DNA from: Myxococcales bacterium | Lineage (GTDB): Bacteria > Myxococcota_A > Bradymonadia > UBA7976 > UBA1532 | DNA: 64,000 bases | NCBI GenBank assembly: GCA_020633555.1 | Contig: JACKDL010000026.1 | Coordinates: 1-64,000 of the forward strand | Direction of reading: 5' to 3' | Shown: in pieces, positions 9,700-16,485 of the stretch | Layout: each line of letters opens with the position of its first letter | Position numbering within the stretch: the stretch's first letter is position 1 | The notes under the pieces: generated by a model | Databases searched by the model: none | What the model was told of the DNA's origin: nothing | Seen by the model: only the letters and a program-made list of their open reading frames with translations | Position numbers and translations under genes: made by a program

Positions 9700-9990
9700 A
9701 TGCGACACGCGTGGATGCTGGCCGGCCTGCTGGCCCTGGTGGGCTGTGGATCGGACGGGAACAAGGCGAAGCCCGGCACCCTTGAGCACGACATCAAGGA
9801 GACGGCCGAGTCGCTGGGCGAGGCGGTGGGCGAGGTGGCCGACAAGGCCGGCGACACCGCCAAGGAGATCGTGGACGATCTGAAGGACGCCCCGACAGAG
9901 GCACAGCGGAACCTGAAGAAGAACTTCAAAGGGGATGCGGCCGAGGACGCGCCGGACGCGCCCGAGCCGAACGCCGAGGACGCCCCCTAG
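9700..9990 (+). CDS. Small helical lipoprotein
   Basis: A 96-residue predicted lipoprotein with GAGGAGAC before the ATG at 9700 and lipobox LVGC (MRHAWMLAGLLALVGC). The mature part is a charged amphipathic helix: IKETAESLGEAVGEVADKAG, then DTAKEIVDDLKDAPTEAQRN. It ends in an acidic Ala/Pro tail. This 11-residue-like periodicity recalls YtxH- or LEA-type helical proteins, but it is too short and generic to assign. Its last four bases overlap the last four bases of the opposing thioredoxin-like gene. Confidence 0.7.
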   Translation: MRHAWMLAGLLALVGCGSDGNKAKPGTLEHDIKETAESLGEAVGEVADKAGDTAKEIVDDLKDAPTEAQRNLKKNFKGDAAEDAPDAPEPNAEDAP

Positions 9991-10577
9991 GGCGCGGCGG
10001 AGGCGGGCGCAGCGGACGTCGGCGCCGAAGCAGGCGCCGAGGCCGGGGCTGGCGTCGCTGCGCCCTCGGCCGCCAGGGCCTCGAGGGTGGCCTTCATGCC
10101 CACCTCGTCACCGGCCGTGTAGCCGTCGTGCTCGCCGGCCTTCCGGCCCTCGCGGTCGATGTACAGGGTGAAGGGCTGGTTGCCGCGGGGGTTCAGGTTG
10201 GCCATCACGGCGCCGTCCTGGTCGAGCAGCACCGGCATGCTCCACTTCCGCCGCTTCACGGTCTGGCGGACCTTGCCCAGGGTCTGGGGGCCGTCGGTGG
10301 TCACCGCCAGCACCTCGACGCCCTGCGCCTTCATGGCCTGGTAGTACTCGTCGACGAACTTCAGCTCCTGGAGGCACGGCTGGCACCAGGTGGCCCAGAA
10401 GTTGATCATCACCACCTTGCCCTTCAGATCCGCCAGCCGCACCGGCGTGCCCGTCAGGGTGTTCAGGGTGAAGTCGGCGACGGCGGGCCGCTCGGCCGGC
10501 GGGGTGAGCTTCACCTCGGCCTGCGCGGTGGCCACCAGGCCCAGGCAAAGCAGGGCGGGGACAAGGCGAGCCAGCAT
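9987..10577 (-). CDS. Secreted TlpA-like thiol-disulfide oxidoreductase
   Basis: A 196-residue exported thioredoxin-fold protein. The start is the ATG at 10577, with GGAGGT upstream and signal peptide MLARLVPALLCLGLVATAQA. The TlpA/ResA layout follows: ADFTLNTLTGTPVRLADLKG, then active-site WCQPC in NFWATWCQPC, then VEVLAVTTDG and the cis-Pro region GNQPFTLYID. It should reduce or exchange disulfides in the periplasm. The C-terminus is an Ala/Pro/Ser tail of about 25 residues (ASAPASAPTSAAPASAAP). It may be the last gene of the run beginning at 13699, 93 bases from its neighbour. Confidence 0.9.
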   Translation of the reverse strand: MLARLVPALLCLGLVATAQAEVKLTPPAERPAVADFTLNTLTGTPVRLADLKGKVVMINFWATWCQPCLQELKFVDEYYQAMKAQGVEVLAVTTDGPQTLGKVRQTVKRRKWSMPVLLDQDGAVMANLNPRGNQPFTLYIDREGRKAGEHDGYTAGDEVGMKATLEALAAEGAATPAPASAPASAPTSAAPASAAP

Positions 10578-10670
10578 GGGGACCTCCAGGGGGTTGGGGT
10601 GGCCCGGCGACGGCGGCGCGCAGGCGCCATTCACCGCCCGGGCGGGGTGACCGATTGGCAGGCCAGCCTG

Positions 10671-11249
10671 CTAGAGCAGGATGTCGAGCAGGGCGCGGAC
10701 GTCGGCCTCGACGAAGCCCGTGGTGATGGACTTGATCTCCATGGTCTGCACATCCACCACCATGATCATGGGGGTGAGCTGCGGGTCATAGTAGGCCTGC
10801 ATGACGAAGGGCCCGTCGGCCACGACCGGGTAGGTGGTGCTGTAGAGCTGGGCCCACGCCGCGGCGTGACGGGGCTCCACGGCCTCGAAGTCCGCCGTCT
10901 CGAACAGGGTGGTGACCAGCTCCAGGCCGCGGCTGCGGTAGTCGTCATACAGCGCCTGGAGCTTGGGGGCCTCCTCCCGGCAGGCGGTGCACCACTCGGC
11001 GGCCGTGGCGATGACCAGGGCCTTTGCCCCGGCCTTGAAGACGTTGGCGTCCAGGCTGAAGTCCGCCCCCTCGCCCGTCTTGAAGCTGTGGTCCGCCAGC
11101 ACCGAGCCGACGCGGGTCCCGATGTTCTGCACGGGGTAGTCCGCGGTACGGGGCGCGAAGTCCCAGTCACCGGAGCCAGCGTCGTTGCCGCTGCAGCCCA
11201 CGGCGAACAGCAGGGCCAGGCCAGCAAACACAGGGGTCAGGGCGCGCAT
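10671..11249 (-). CDS. Thioredoxin-like lipoprotein (WCTAC)
   Basis: A 192-residue lipoprotein (lipobox AVGC, acylated Cys19) with GGAGG upstream of the start. The mature protein is a redoxin/TlpA-type domain: GTRVGSVLADHSFKTGEG, then AEWCTACREEAPKLQAL with a CTAC redox pair, then TYPVVADGP and the cis-Pro segment LTPMIMVVD. Members of this family often serve as cargo-specific disulfide reductases or as a docking fold. It lies 22 bases downstream of the preceding lipoprotein gene, so they are probably co-transcribed. Confidence 0.85.
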   Translation of the reverse strand: MRALTPVFAGLALLFAVGCSGNDAGSGDWDFAPRTADYPVQNIGTRVGSVLADHSFKTGEGADFSLDANVFKAGAKALVIATAAEWCTACREEAPKLQALYDDYRSRGLELVTTLFETADFEAVEPRHAAAWAQLYSTTYPVVADGPFVMQAYYDPQLTPMIMVVDVQTMEIKSITTGFVEADVRALLDILL

Positions 11250-11271
11250 GGCGGGTCCTCCAGCGGGGGGA

Positions 11272-12345
11272 TCAGCGGGCCTTCAGCCCGAACCACGAGA
11301 AGCAGGGCAGCTCGCTGCCCGCGTCGTTGACGATGTAGGCCCCGTCGGCGCTGACGGTGCCGGTCCCGAAGTTGTACCACTCGCCCTCGGGGATGTGGGT
11401 GCCGTCCTCCAGGGCGCACTCCAGGCCGCCGAGCACGAACAGATCCACCTGCGCCCCCGCCGCCAGACCGCCATCGTTCGGCACCTTGAAGGGCGCGCCC
11501 GGGCCGTCGATGGCAGCCTCGGGCCAGAAGGCGTACAGGCGGTCGGGCGTGGGCTGGCCCTGCAGGAAGCACAGGCCGCGGTCGGTGGGATCGATGGCCC
11601 GCGCCCGCGCCGCCTGGATGGTGGCGCTGGTGGTGAACACCCGGCCCGGCACCACCTCGACCTCCAGGCCGTCCTGGTAGGTGATGGTGCTGGGGGCGTT
11701 CAGGTCGGCCCCGGCAGGCACCGCCGCGGCGTCGGTGGGGTAGACCACGTAGGGGTCGGCCGTGCGGATGATCTGGTCGCCCCCGACCCGCGCGGCGGGG
11801 TCCTCGACGCAGTAGATGGTGGCCAGGCCCGTGCCCGGCTTCAGCACCCGCATGGCCACCGAGCTCATGCAGGCCCCGTTCTCGGGCACGTTGATGGTGT
11901 ACACGCCCGTCTCGTCGGCGTCGGCGGGGCGCAGGCACAGCAGCATGCCCCCCGGCTCGACGATGATGCAGGCCTGGGCCTTGGCCTCGGGTACGGGCCG
12001 ACCCGACTGATCGGCCACCCAGCCCCGAAACGCGCCCACCCAGGTGGACCGGCAGGTGCCGGGATCCGCCGGGGCCCCGTCCACGGGCGCGGCGACGCCC
12101 TCGGGGGTCTGCCACTCGATGGGAGGCAGCTCCATGTCGGGGGCCAGCACGCCGGCGTCCTGGGCGCCGCCGCCCACGCCGCCCGCGCCGCCCAGGCCCC
12201 CGGCGCCGCCCACTCCGCCAGCGCCAGAGGCCATGTCGGCCCCGGCGCCGCCCGCACCGCCGTTCCCCCCCGAGTCGCCGTCGTCACAGGCCGCGAGGCC
12301 AAGGGCGAGGCAGGCGGTGAGCCAGGTCAGGGGGGCAGCGCGCAT
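11272..12345 (-). CDS. Lipoprotein with Gly/Ala linker and carboxypeptidase-regulatory-like domain
   Basis: A 357-residue predicted lipoprotein. AAGGAG precedes the ATG at 12345 and the lipobox is LAAC. Residues 25-65 form a Gly/Ala linker (GGAGGLGGAGGVGGGAQ). Next comes a segment of beta character, GAFRGWVADQSGRPVPEAKA, followed by TGVYTINVPENGAC, which resembles carboxypeptidase regulatory-like folds. The remainder has paired Cys (ACMSS, IYCVED, LCFLQ, LECALED, ELPCFSW). There is no enzyme motif. It lies between two thioredoxin-fold lipoproteins, with gaps of 10 and 22 bases, which suggests a common envelope process. Confidence 0.7.
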   Translation of the reverse strand: MRAAPLTWLTACLALGLAACDDGDSGGNGGAGGAGADMASGAGGVGGAGGLGGAGGVGGGAQDAGVLAPDMELPPIEWQTPEGVAAPVDGAPADPGTCRSTWVGAFRGWVADQSGRPVPEAKAQACIIVEPGGMLLCLRPADADETGVYTINVPENGACMSSVAMRVLKPGTGLATIYCVEDPAARVGGDQIIRTADPYVVYPTDAAAVPAGADLNAPSTITYQDGLEVEVVPGRVFTTSATIQAARARAIDPTDRGLCFLQGQPTPDRLYAFWPEAAIDGPGAPFKVPNDGGLAAGAQVDLFVLGGLECALEDGTHIPEGEWYNFGTGTVSADGAYIVNDAGSELPCFSWFGLKAR

Positions 12346-12355
12346 GGGGGGCTCC

Positions 12356-13699
12356 TTACTCGGCGGCGGTGATGTTCAGGGTGTACGGGGCGCTCGCGCC
12401 GTTGTAACCGAAGATGTTCAGGTAGGCGGGGCCGCTGAACTGGATCTGCTCGTTGTCGTCGGCGGTCAGGCTCGACGCCAGGGGCTGGTTGTTGCCCGGC
12501 TCCAAGACCACCACGTCGATGTCGCCGGTGGCGTGGCTGAACAGGATGTCGGCGGTCCAGGCGCCCTCGATGTTGACGAAGTACACATCGGGCTCGGCGT
12601 CGCAGATGCCGCCGGTGTACTCGCCCGGGCCCACCTCGGTGGCCTGATCGAAGTCGTTGTTCGGCTCGCTGGCCTCCTCGTCGCCCTCGCCGCAGTTGTT
12701 CCGCACCATGGGCACGATCTCGCTCCAGTCCGCCTCCAGGTCGTTGACGATGGCCTCCAGGGGCAGGCTGAACTGGGTGCGGGCGCTCTCCGCGATGACC
12801 TTCATGTCGCGCTTGCGCAGCACGAGCAGCGTGGGGAACGCCACCACCAGGTCGGTGTCCTGCAGGTAGCCGGGCAGCTCGACCTCGCTGGGCACGGTGG
12901 CCATGGTGCTGGCGTCGCCCACCCGGATGCCCCAGCCGTCACCGATGATCCGGCGCATGTGCTGGTTGGCGTAGTCGTTGTCCGCGGGCAGGCCGTTCAG
13001 GTCCTGGGCCTCGACGTAGATGATGAGCGCGCCGTCCTCGCGCAGCGACTGCGACGCGGGGTTCAGGCGGGTCTGGGCGTACTGGGTGCAGGGGGCGCAC
13101 CAGGCGGCCTTGATCATGACGATGGCCGAGTCGAACTCGTCCCACTCCGCGTCGCAGTAGAAGCTCTCGAAGCTGAAGTCGAGCTGGCTCCCGTCGCCCC
13201 AGTAGGCGCCCTTCCAGCCCAGGGCCGGCATGGCGTTGTTGAAGCGCACCGCGTTGGGGAAGTTGGGGTAGCGGCAGCCCACCGTCTCGGTGAGCGTGGC
13301 GCTCTGGTCGCCCAAGGTGGCGGTGAAGGTCACCTCGCCCTTGTGCACGCCCATGACCGCGCCGGCCGCGTCGACGGTGGCGACGTTGGCGTCGCTGGAG
13401 CTGAAGGTCACGCCCTCGGCGGCGCCCCGGGTGCCGTCGCTGTAGACGAGCTCGGCCACGAGCCGGGCCTCGCGGTAGCGCAGCAGCTCGCCCTCGACGC
13501 GGACCTCGAGGCCCTGCACCGCGCGCTCACCGCCGCCGCCGCCCGCGCCACCCCCGGCACCGCCCGCCCCGCCGCCGGCACCGCCGGCCTGAGCCATGTC
13601 GGTGTCGTTGCTGGAGCCGCTGTCCTCTTGACAGCCGAACGCGGCCACCGCCAACAAGGCCAGGGCCATCACCCGCAGCCGCTTGATCCCGTCGCTCAT
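12356..13699 (-). CDS. Multidomain lipoprotein: Big2-like, thioredoxin-like, PPC-like
   Basis: A 447-residue lipoprotein starting at the ATG at 13699 (MSDGIKRLRVMALALLAVAA, then lipobox FGC). A Gly/Ala linker is followed by a bacterial Ig-like segment: ELVYSDGTRGAAEGVTFSSS, then VATVDAAGAVMGVHKGEV. A thioredoxin-like domain follows with redox pair CAPC in IKAAWCAPCTQYAQ and text FPTLLVLRKRDMKVIAES. The C-terminus is a PPC-like domain with SEPNNDFDQATEVGPGEYTG and AEPDVYFVNI. This fusion suggests a surface-anchored redox protein. It is probably the first gene of the three-gene unit to 10671. Confidence 0.8.
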   Translation of the reverse strand: MSDGIKRLRVMALALLAVAAFGCQEDSGSSNDTDMAQAGGAGGGAGGAGGGAGGGGGERAVQGLEVRVEGELLRYREARLVAELVYSDGTRGAAEGVTFSSSDANVATVDAAGAVMGVHKGEVTFTATLGDQSATLTETVGCRYPNFPNAVRFNNAMPALGWKGAYWGDGSQLDFSFESFYCDAEWDEFDSAIVMIKAAWCAPCTQYAQTRLNPASQSLREDGALIIYVEAQDLNGLPADNDYANQHMRRIIGDGWGIRVGDASTMATVPSEVELPGYLQDTDLVVAFPTLLVLRKRDMKVIAESARTQFSLPLEAIVNDLEADWSEIVPMVRNNCGEGDEEASEPNNDFDQATEVGPGEYTGGICDAEPDVYFVNIEGAWTADILFSHATGDIDVVVLEPGNNQPLASSLTADDNEQIQFSGPAYLNIFGYNGASAPYTLNITAAE

Positions 13700-13820
13700 C
13701 TCGCGCCCCCTCCGCAGGCTCGCCGGCCCGCCGCTCATCCACGCGTTCAGACACTCTTCGGAAGGTGGAGGCCGCACGCACGGCGGCGCCCACCGGGTGG
13801 CCCCACAGGGCCAGAAATGG

Positions 13821-13844
13821 GCGCGGCGCCCGAAGGCGCCGCGC
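13821..13844 (-). terminator. Perfect 10-bp hairpin with UUCG tetraloop
   Basis: GCGCGGCGCC (13821-13830) and GGCGCCGCGC (13835-13844) are perfect complements around CGAA. Read on the minus strand the loop is TTCG, the very stable UUCG tetraloop, and the structure starts 12 bases after the stop codon at 13856. A weakly T-rich stretch (CCATTTCTGG) follows. It probably terminates transcription of the gene at 13856-15847 or stabilises its mRNA 3' end. Confidence 0.7.
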
Positions 13845-13855
13845 GGTGACCAACC

Positions 13856-15847
13856 TCAGTTGGCCTGGCTCACCTGCAGGCTGTACGCCCCGGCGAAGCC
13901 GCCGTTGTAGCCGTCGACGAAGATGTAGATCGTCGCCTCGGCCTCCATCTGCACCTGCACGATGGAGTTGTAGTTGCCGCCCTGGGTGTCGATGTCGTCG
14001 TTGCACGCCGCCTCGAACTCGTCCTGCGGCATGGCGCAGTGGGTGCGGGCGATGAGCAGGGTGTCGGCGTCCATGGCCTCACCGGCGGTGACGAACTGCC
14101 AGGTGCCCGCGCGGGGCGCAGTGAACGACAGCACGTCCTGGGGACCGCCGCCGCCGCAGGTGCCGGTGCCGACGCGGTTGACCGCCTCGCTCGAGTCGCC
14201 GGCGTAGAGGAAGCCGTTGCCGTCGGCGTGATCGTTCAGGTTGATCACGGTCCAGTCGGCGGGGCACTCGGCCACGGCGGCGCCGCACACGGGGGCGGCC
14301 TCGGCGCTCAGGCTGAAGCAGTAGTTCATCTCGGGGCAGGTGGCGGTGGCGCCGGCCTGGTCACAGGCCGCGCCGGCCTCCACGGCGGGGGTGGGCGAGA
14401 CCATGTCGATGATGAAGGGCTCGGCGCTCTCCTTCAGGGTCTCGTCGCCGGCCCACACCTGCAGGCTGGCCACGTCGGCGATGAGGGCGATGCTGCAGTT
14501 CTCGAGCAGGGCGTTGGCCTGCTCGATGCAGGCGTTCTGGTCGCCGCCACCCTGGGTGCAGTTGTCGAACGCCGCCTGGGCGTCCGCCAGGCAGGCGTCG
14601 AGGCGCAGGTTGAACACCGCGGCGCGGGCCACGAAGCTGTTCTCGCCCTCGCCGGCGACGCTGCTGTCGAAGGCAGCCGCCACCGGGGTGGCCACGTCCT
14701 CCTGGCTGATGTTGATGGGGTTGCCCATGGCGTCCAGGGGCTGCACCCGCACGTAGGCGGCGTTGTTCTGGGGGTCGGTGCCCTCGATGTAGATGCCGAT
14801 GAAGCCGCTGGTGGCGTTGATGTAGCCCATGCCCGCGGTGATGGTGGGCGGGGTGGCCTCGACGCAGGTGCCGTTGCCCTCGTCGTCGAAGTCACAGGCG
14901 TCCGCCTCGGCGCAGCCCAGGAAGATCTCGTCGCAGGCGTCGCCCCGGGCGCCCACGGCGGCGGGGGTGGGCTGGGCGACCACGGGCGGATCGTTCTGCA
15001 GGCCCAGGCTGTCGGTGACCGTCACCTCGATGGCCGCGGTGGCGGCGATCAGGTTGGGGTCGAAGTAGCCCTTCAGCTCGTAGCTGAACATGCCGTCGGC
15101 CTGAGTGAAGGTCACCACCTCGGCCAGATCGGCGTTGTCGAAGGTGGTGTCCAGCTCGGCCACGGGGCTGCCGTCGGCGCCCAGGAAGTTGATGGTGTAG
15201 GCCACCGCGTCGTTGTCGGCGTCGCCGCCGGTGAAGCGGATGCCCAGGCCGCCGCGCAGCGGATCCAGGGCCAGAACCACCTCGTCCACCGACGGCGCGT
15301 TGGCCTCGATGGCCTCGGCGGTCAGGGTGAAGTCGTTGGCGGCCAGGCCCGAGACAGCGTCCACCACCAGGTACATGGTGTCGCCGGCGCCCAGCTCCAG
15401 CGCGATGCGGCTGGTGAGGTCCTCAGCGGCGTCGTCGTTGCAGGCCACCTCGGTGAAGCCGCTGTTGCAGTCGCGCAGGGCGTACAGCACGGTGTCGAAG
15501 CCGGTGCCGGCGGTGTTGAAGACGTAGAAGCCGGCCTCGGGGGCGGTGAACTTCACCACCACGTCCGAGCCCGCGTCCTCGCCGCCGCAGGAGCCCGAGT
15601 TGTTGTCGGTGGCGTCGGTGCGGCCGTTCAGGGTCCACACGGCGCCGTTCTGGGTGGCCTGCGCCGCGAAGTCGATGACGGTCGAGGCGCCGCACTCGCC
15701 GCCCATGCCGCCGCCTTCGCCACCGGCGCCGCCGCCCATGCCGCCGATGGGCAGCACCCCACCGTCGCCGTTGCCACCGCCGCCGCCGCCGCCGGGCACA
15801 CAGCCCACGAGGCCGGCGGTCACCGCCGCCAGAACCATCAGACGCAT
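13856..15847 (-). CDS. Large lipoprotein with two PPC-like domains
   Basis: A 663-residue lipoprotein from the ATG at 15847 (MRLMVLAAVTAGLVGC, lipobox LVGC), with GGAGGAT upstream. After a Gly-rich linker there is a pre-peptidase C-terminal-like beta domain: VVKFTAPEAGFYVFNTAG, then FDTVLYALRDCNSGF and TMYLVVDAVSG. A second copy lies at the C-terminus: LSFTAPRAGTWQFVTAGE, then IYIFVDGYNGG. Between them are about 300 residues of beta-rich text with paired cysteines. PPC domains usually flank secreted proteases, but no protease motif is present here. It is followed by the UUCG hairpin, so it is probably monocistronic. Confidence 0.75.
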   Translation of the reverse strand: MRLMVLAAVTAGLVGCVPGGGGGGGNGDGGVLPIGGMGGGAGGEGGGMGGECGASTVIDFAAQATQNGAVWTLNGRTDATDNNSGSCGGEDAGSDVVVKFTAPEAGFYVFNTAGTGFDTVLYALRDCNSGFTEVACNDDAAEDLTSRIALELGAGDTMYLVVDAVSGLAANDFTLTAEAIEANAPSVDEVVLALDPLRGGLGIRFTGGDADNDAVAYTINFLGADGSPVAELDTTFDNADLAEVVTFTQADGMFSYELKGYFDPNLIAATAAIEVTVTDSLGLQNDPPVVAQPTPAAVGARGDACDEIFLGCAEADACDFDDEGNGTCVEATPPTITAGMGYINATSGFIGIYIEGTDPQNNAAYVRVQPLDAMGNPINISQEDVATPVAAAFDSSVAGEGENSFVARAAVFNLRLDACLADAQAAFDNCTQGGGDQNACIEQANALLENCSIALIADVASLQVWAGDETLKESAEPFIIDMVSPTPAVEAGAACDQAGATATCPEMNYCFSLSAEAAPVCGAAVAECPADWTVINLNDHADGNGFLYAGDSSEAVNRVGTGTCGGGGPQDVLSFTAPRAGTWQFVTAGEAMDADTLLIARTHCAMPQDEFEAACNDDIDTQGGNYNSIVQVQMEAEATIYIFVDGYNGGFAGAYSLQVSQAN

Positions 15848-15931
15848 CTTGGATCCTCCCCCAATCGCGTTTGCGGCCCTGAGATCGCAAAGCGCCCGCG
15901 GTCGGCGCAAGCCGGCCGGTGCGGAAAAATG

Positions 15932-15954
15932 TTTACTGTTAATTTGACAGTAAA
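15932..15954 (+). promoter_or_regulatory. Palindromic operator overlapping a -35-like TTGACA, upstream of merR
   Basis: TTTACTGT (15932-15939) and ACAGTAAA (15947-15954) form a perfect 8-bp inverted repeat with a 7-base AT-rich spacer, inside one of the few AT-rich patches in the window. The right arm overlaps the consensus -35 hexamer TTGACA (15944-15949). TTACGG at 15966-15971 could be a poor -10. The ATG of the regulator lies at 15979, so the message would be nearly leaderless. The arrangement suits autoregulation by the MerR-type protein encoded immediately downstream. Confidence 0.7.
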
Positions 15955-15978
15955 TGGTGTCGTGGTTACGGTGACGCC

Positions 15979-16485
15979 ATGACCGTCACCGCCCACCGCG
16001 AGACCGAGCTGCCCCTGGACGCCCTGGTGGACCAGGCCAACGCCCTGCTGGCGCGCCTGCCCGAGCCCGTGGACGGCCGGGTGGCGGCCGCCACCGACGC
16101 CCGGGGCGTGCGCTACTACCAGTCGCTCGGGGTGGTGGATCGGCCCACGCGGTACGACGGCCGCAAGGCCATCTACGGCTACCGCCACCTGCTGCAGATC
16201 GTGTGCGCCAAGGCCCTGCAGCGGCAGGGCCACTCCCTGGCGCAGGTGCAGCGCGCCCTCGCCGCGGCCCCCCTGGCCGCCCTGGAGGCTGCGGCCCTGG
16301 ACGCCGTGGGCAGCGGCCCGGCCCCGTCCCCGGCTGCCCAGGCCCCCGCTTCCGCCCCTCGCCCGCTCGTCGCCGTCGAGCTGGCGCCGGGCGTCACCGT
16401 GACCCTGGATCCCGCGCGGGTCCCCGATGTCCAGGCCATGCTGGCCCGGCTCGCCGCCGCGCTCACCTCGGAGGATGCCCGATGA
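15979..16485 (+). CDS. MerR-type transcriptional regulator
   Basis: A 168-residue DNA-binding protein. The N-terminal 75 residues have a winged-helix layout of MerR type: RVAAATDARGVRYYQSLGVV, then RPTRYDGRKAIYGYRHLLQI and the basic/hydrophobic helix CAKALQRQGHSLAQVQRAL. An Ala/Pro linker follows, then a short domain containing VELAPGVTVTLDPARVPDVQ. There is no obvious metal-binding Cys pattern at the C-terminus. Its stop overlaps the start of the VIT/VWA gene (ATGA), so the two are co-translated. The palindrome 25 bases upstream is the likely target. Confidence 0.82.
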   Translation: MTVTAHRETELPLDALVDQANALLARLPEPVDGRVAAATDARGVRYYQSLGVVDRPTRYDGRKAIYGYRHLLQIVCAKALQRQGHSLAQVQRALAAAPLAALEAAALDAVGSGPAPSPAAQAPASAPRPLVAVELAPGVTVTLDPARVPDVQAMLARLAAALTSEDAR

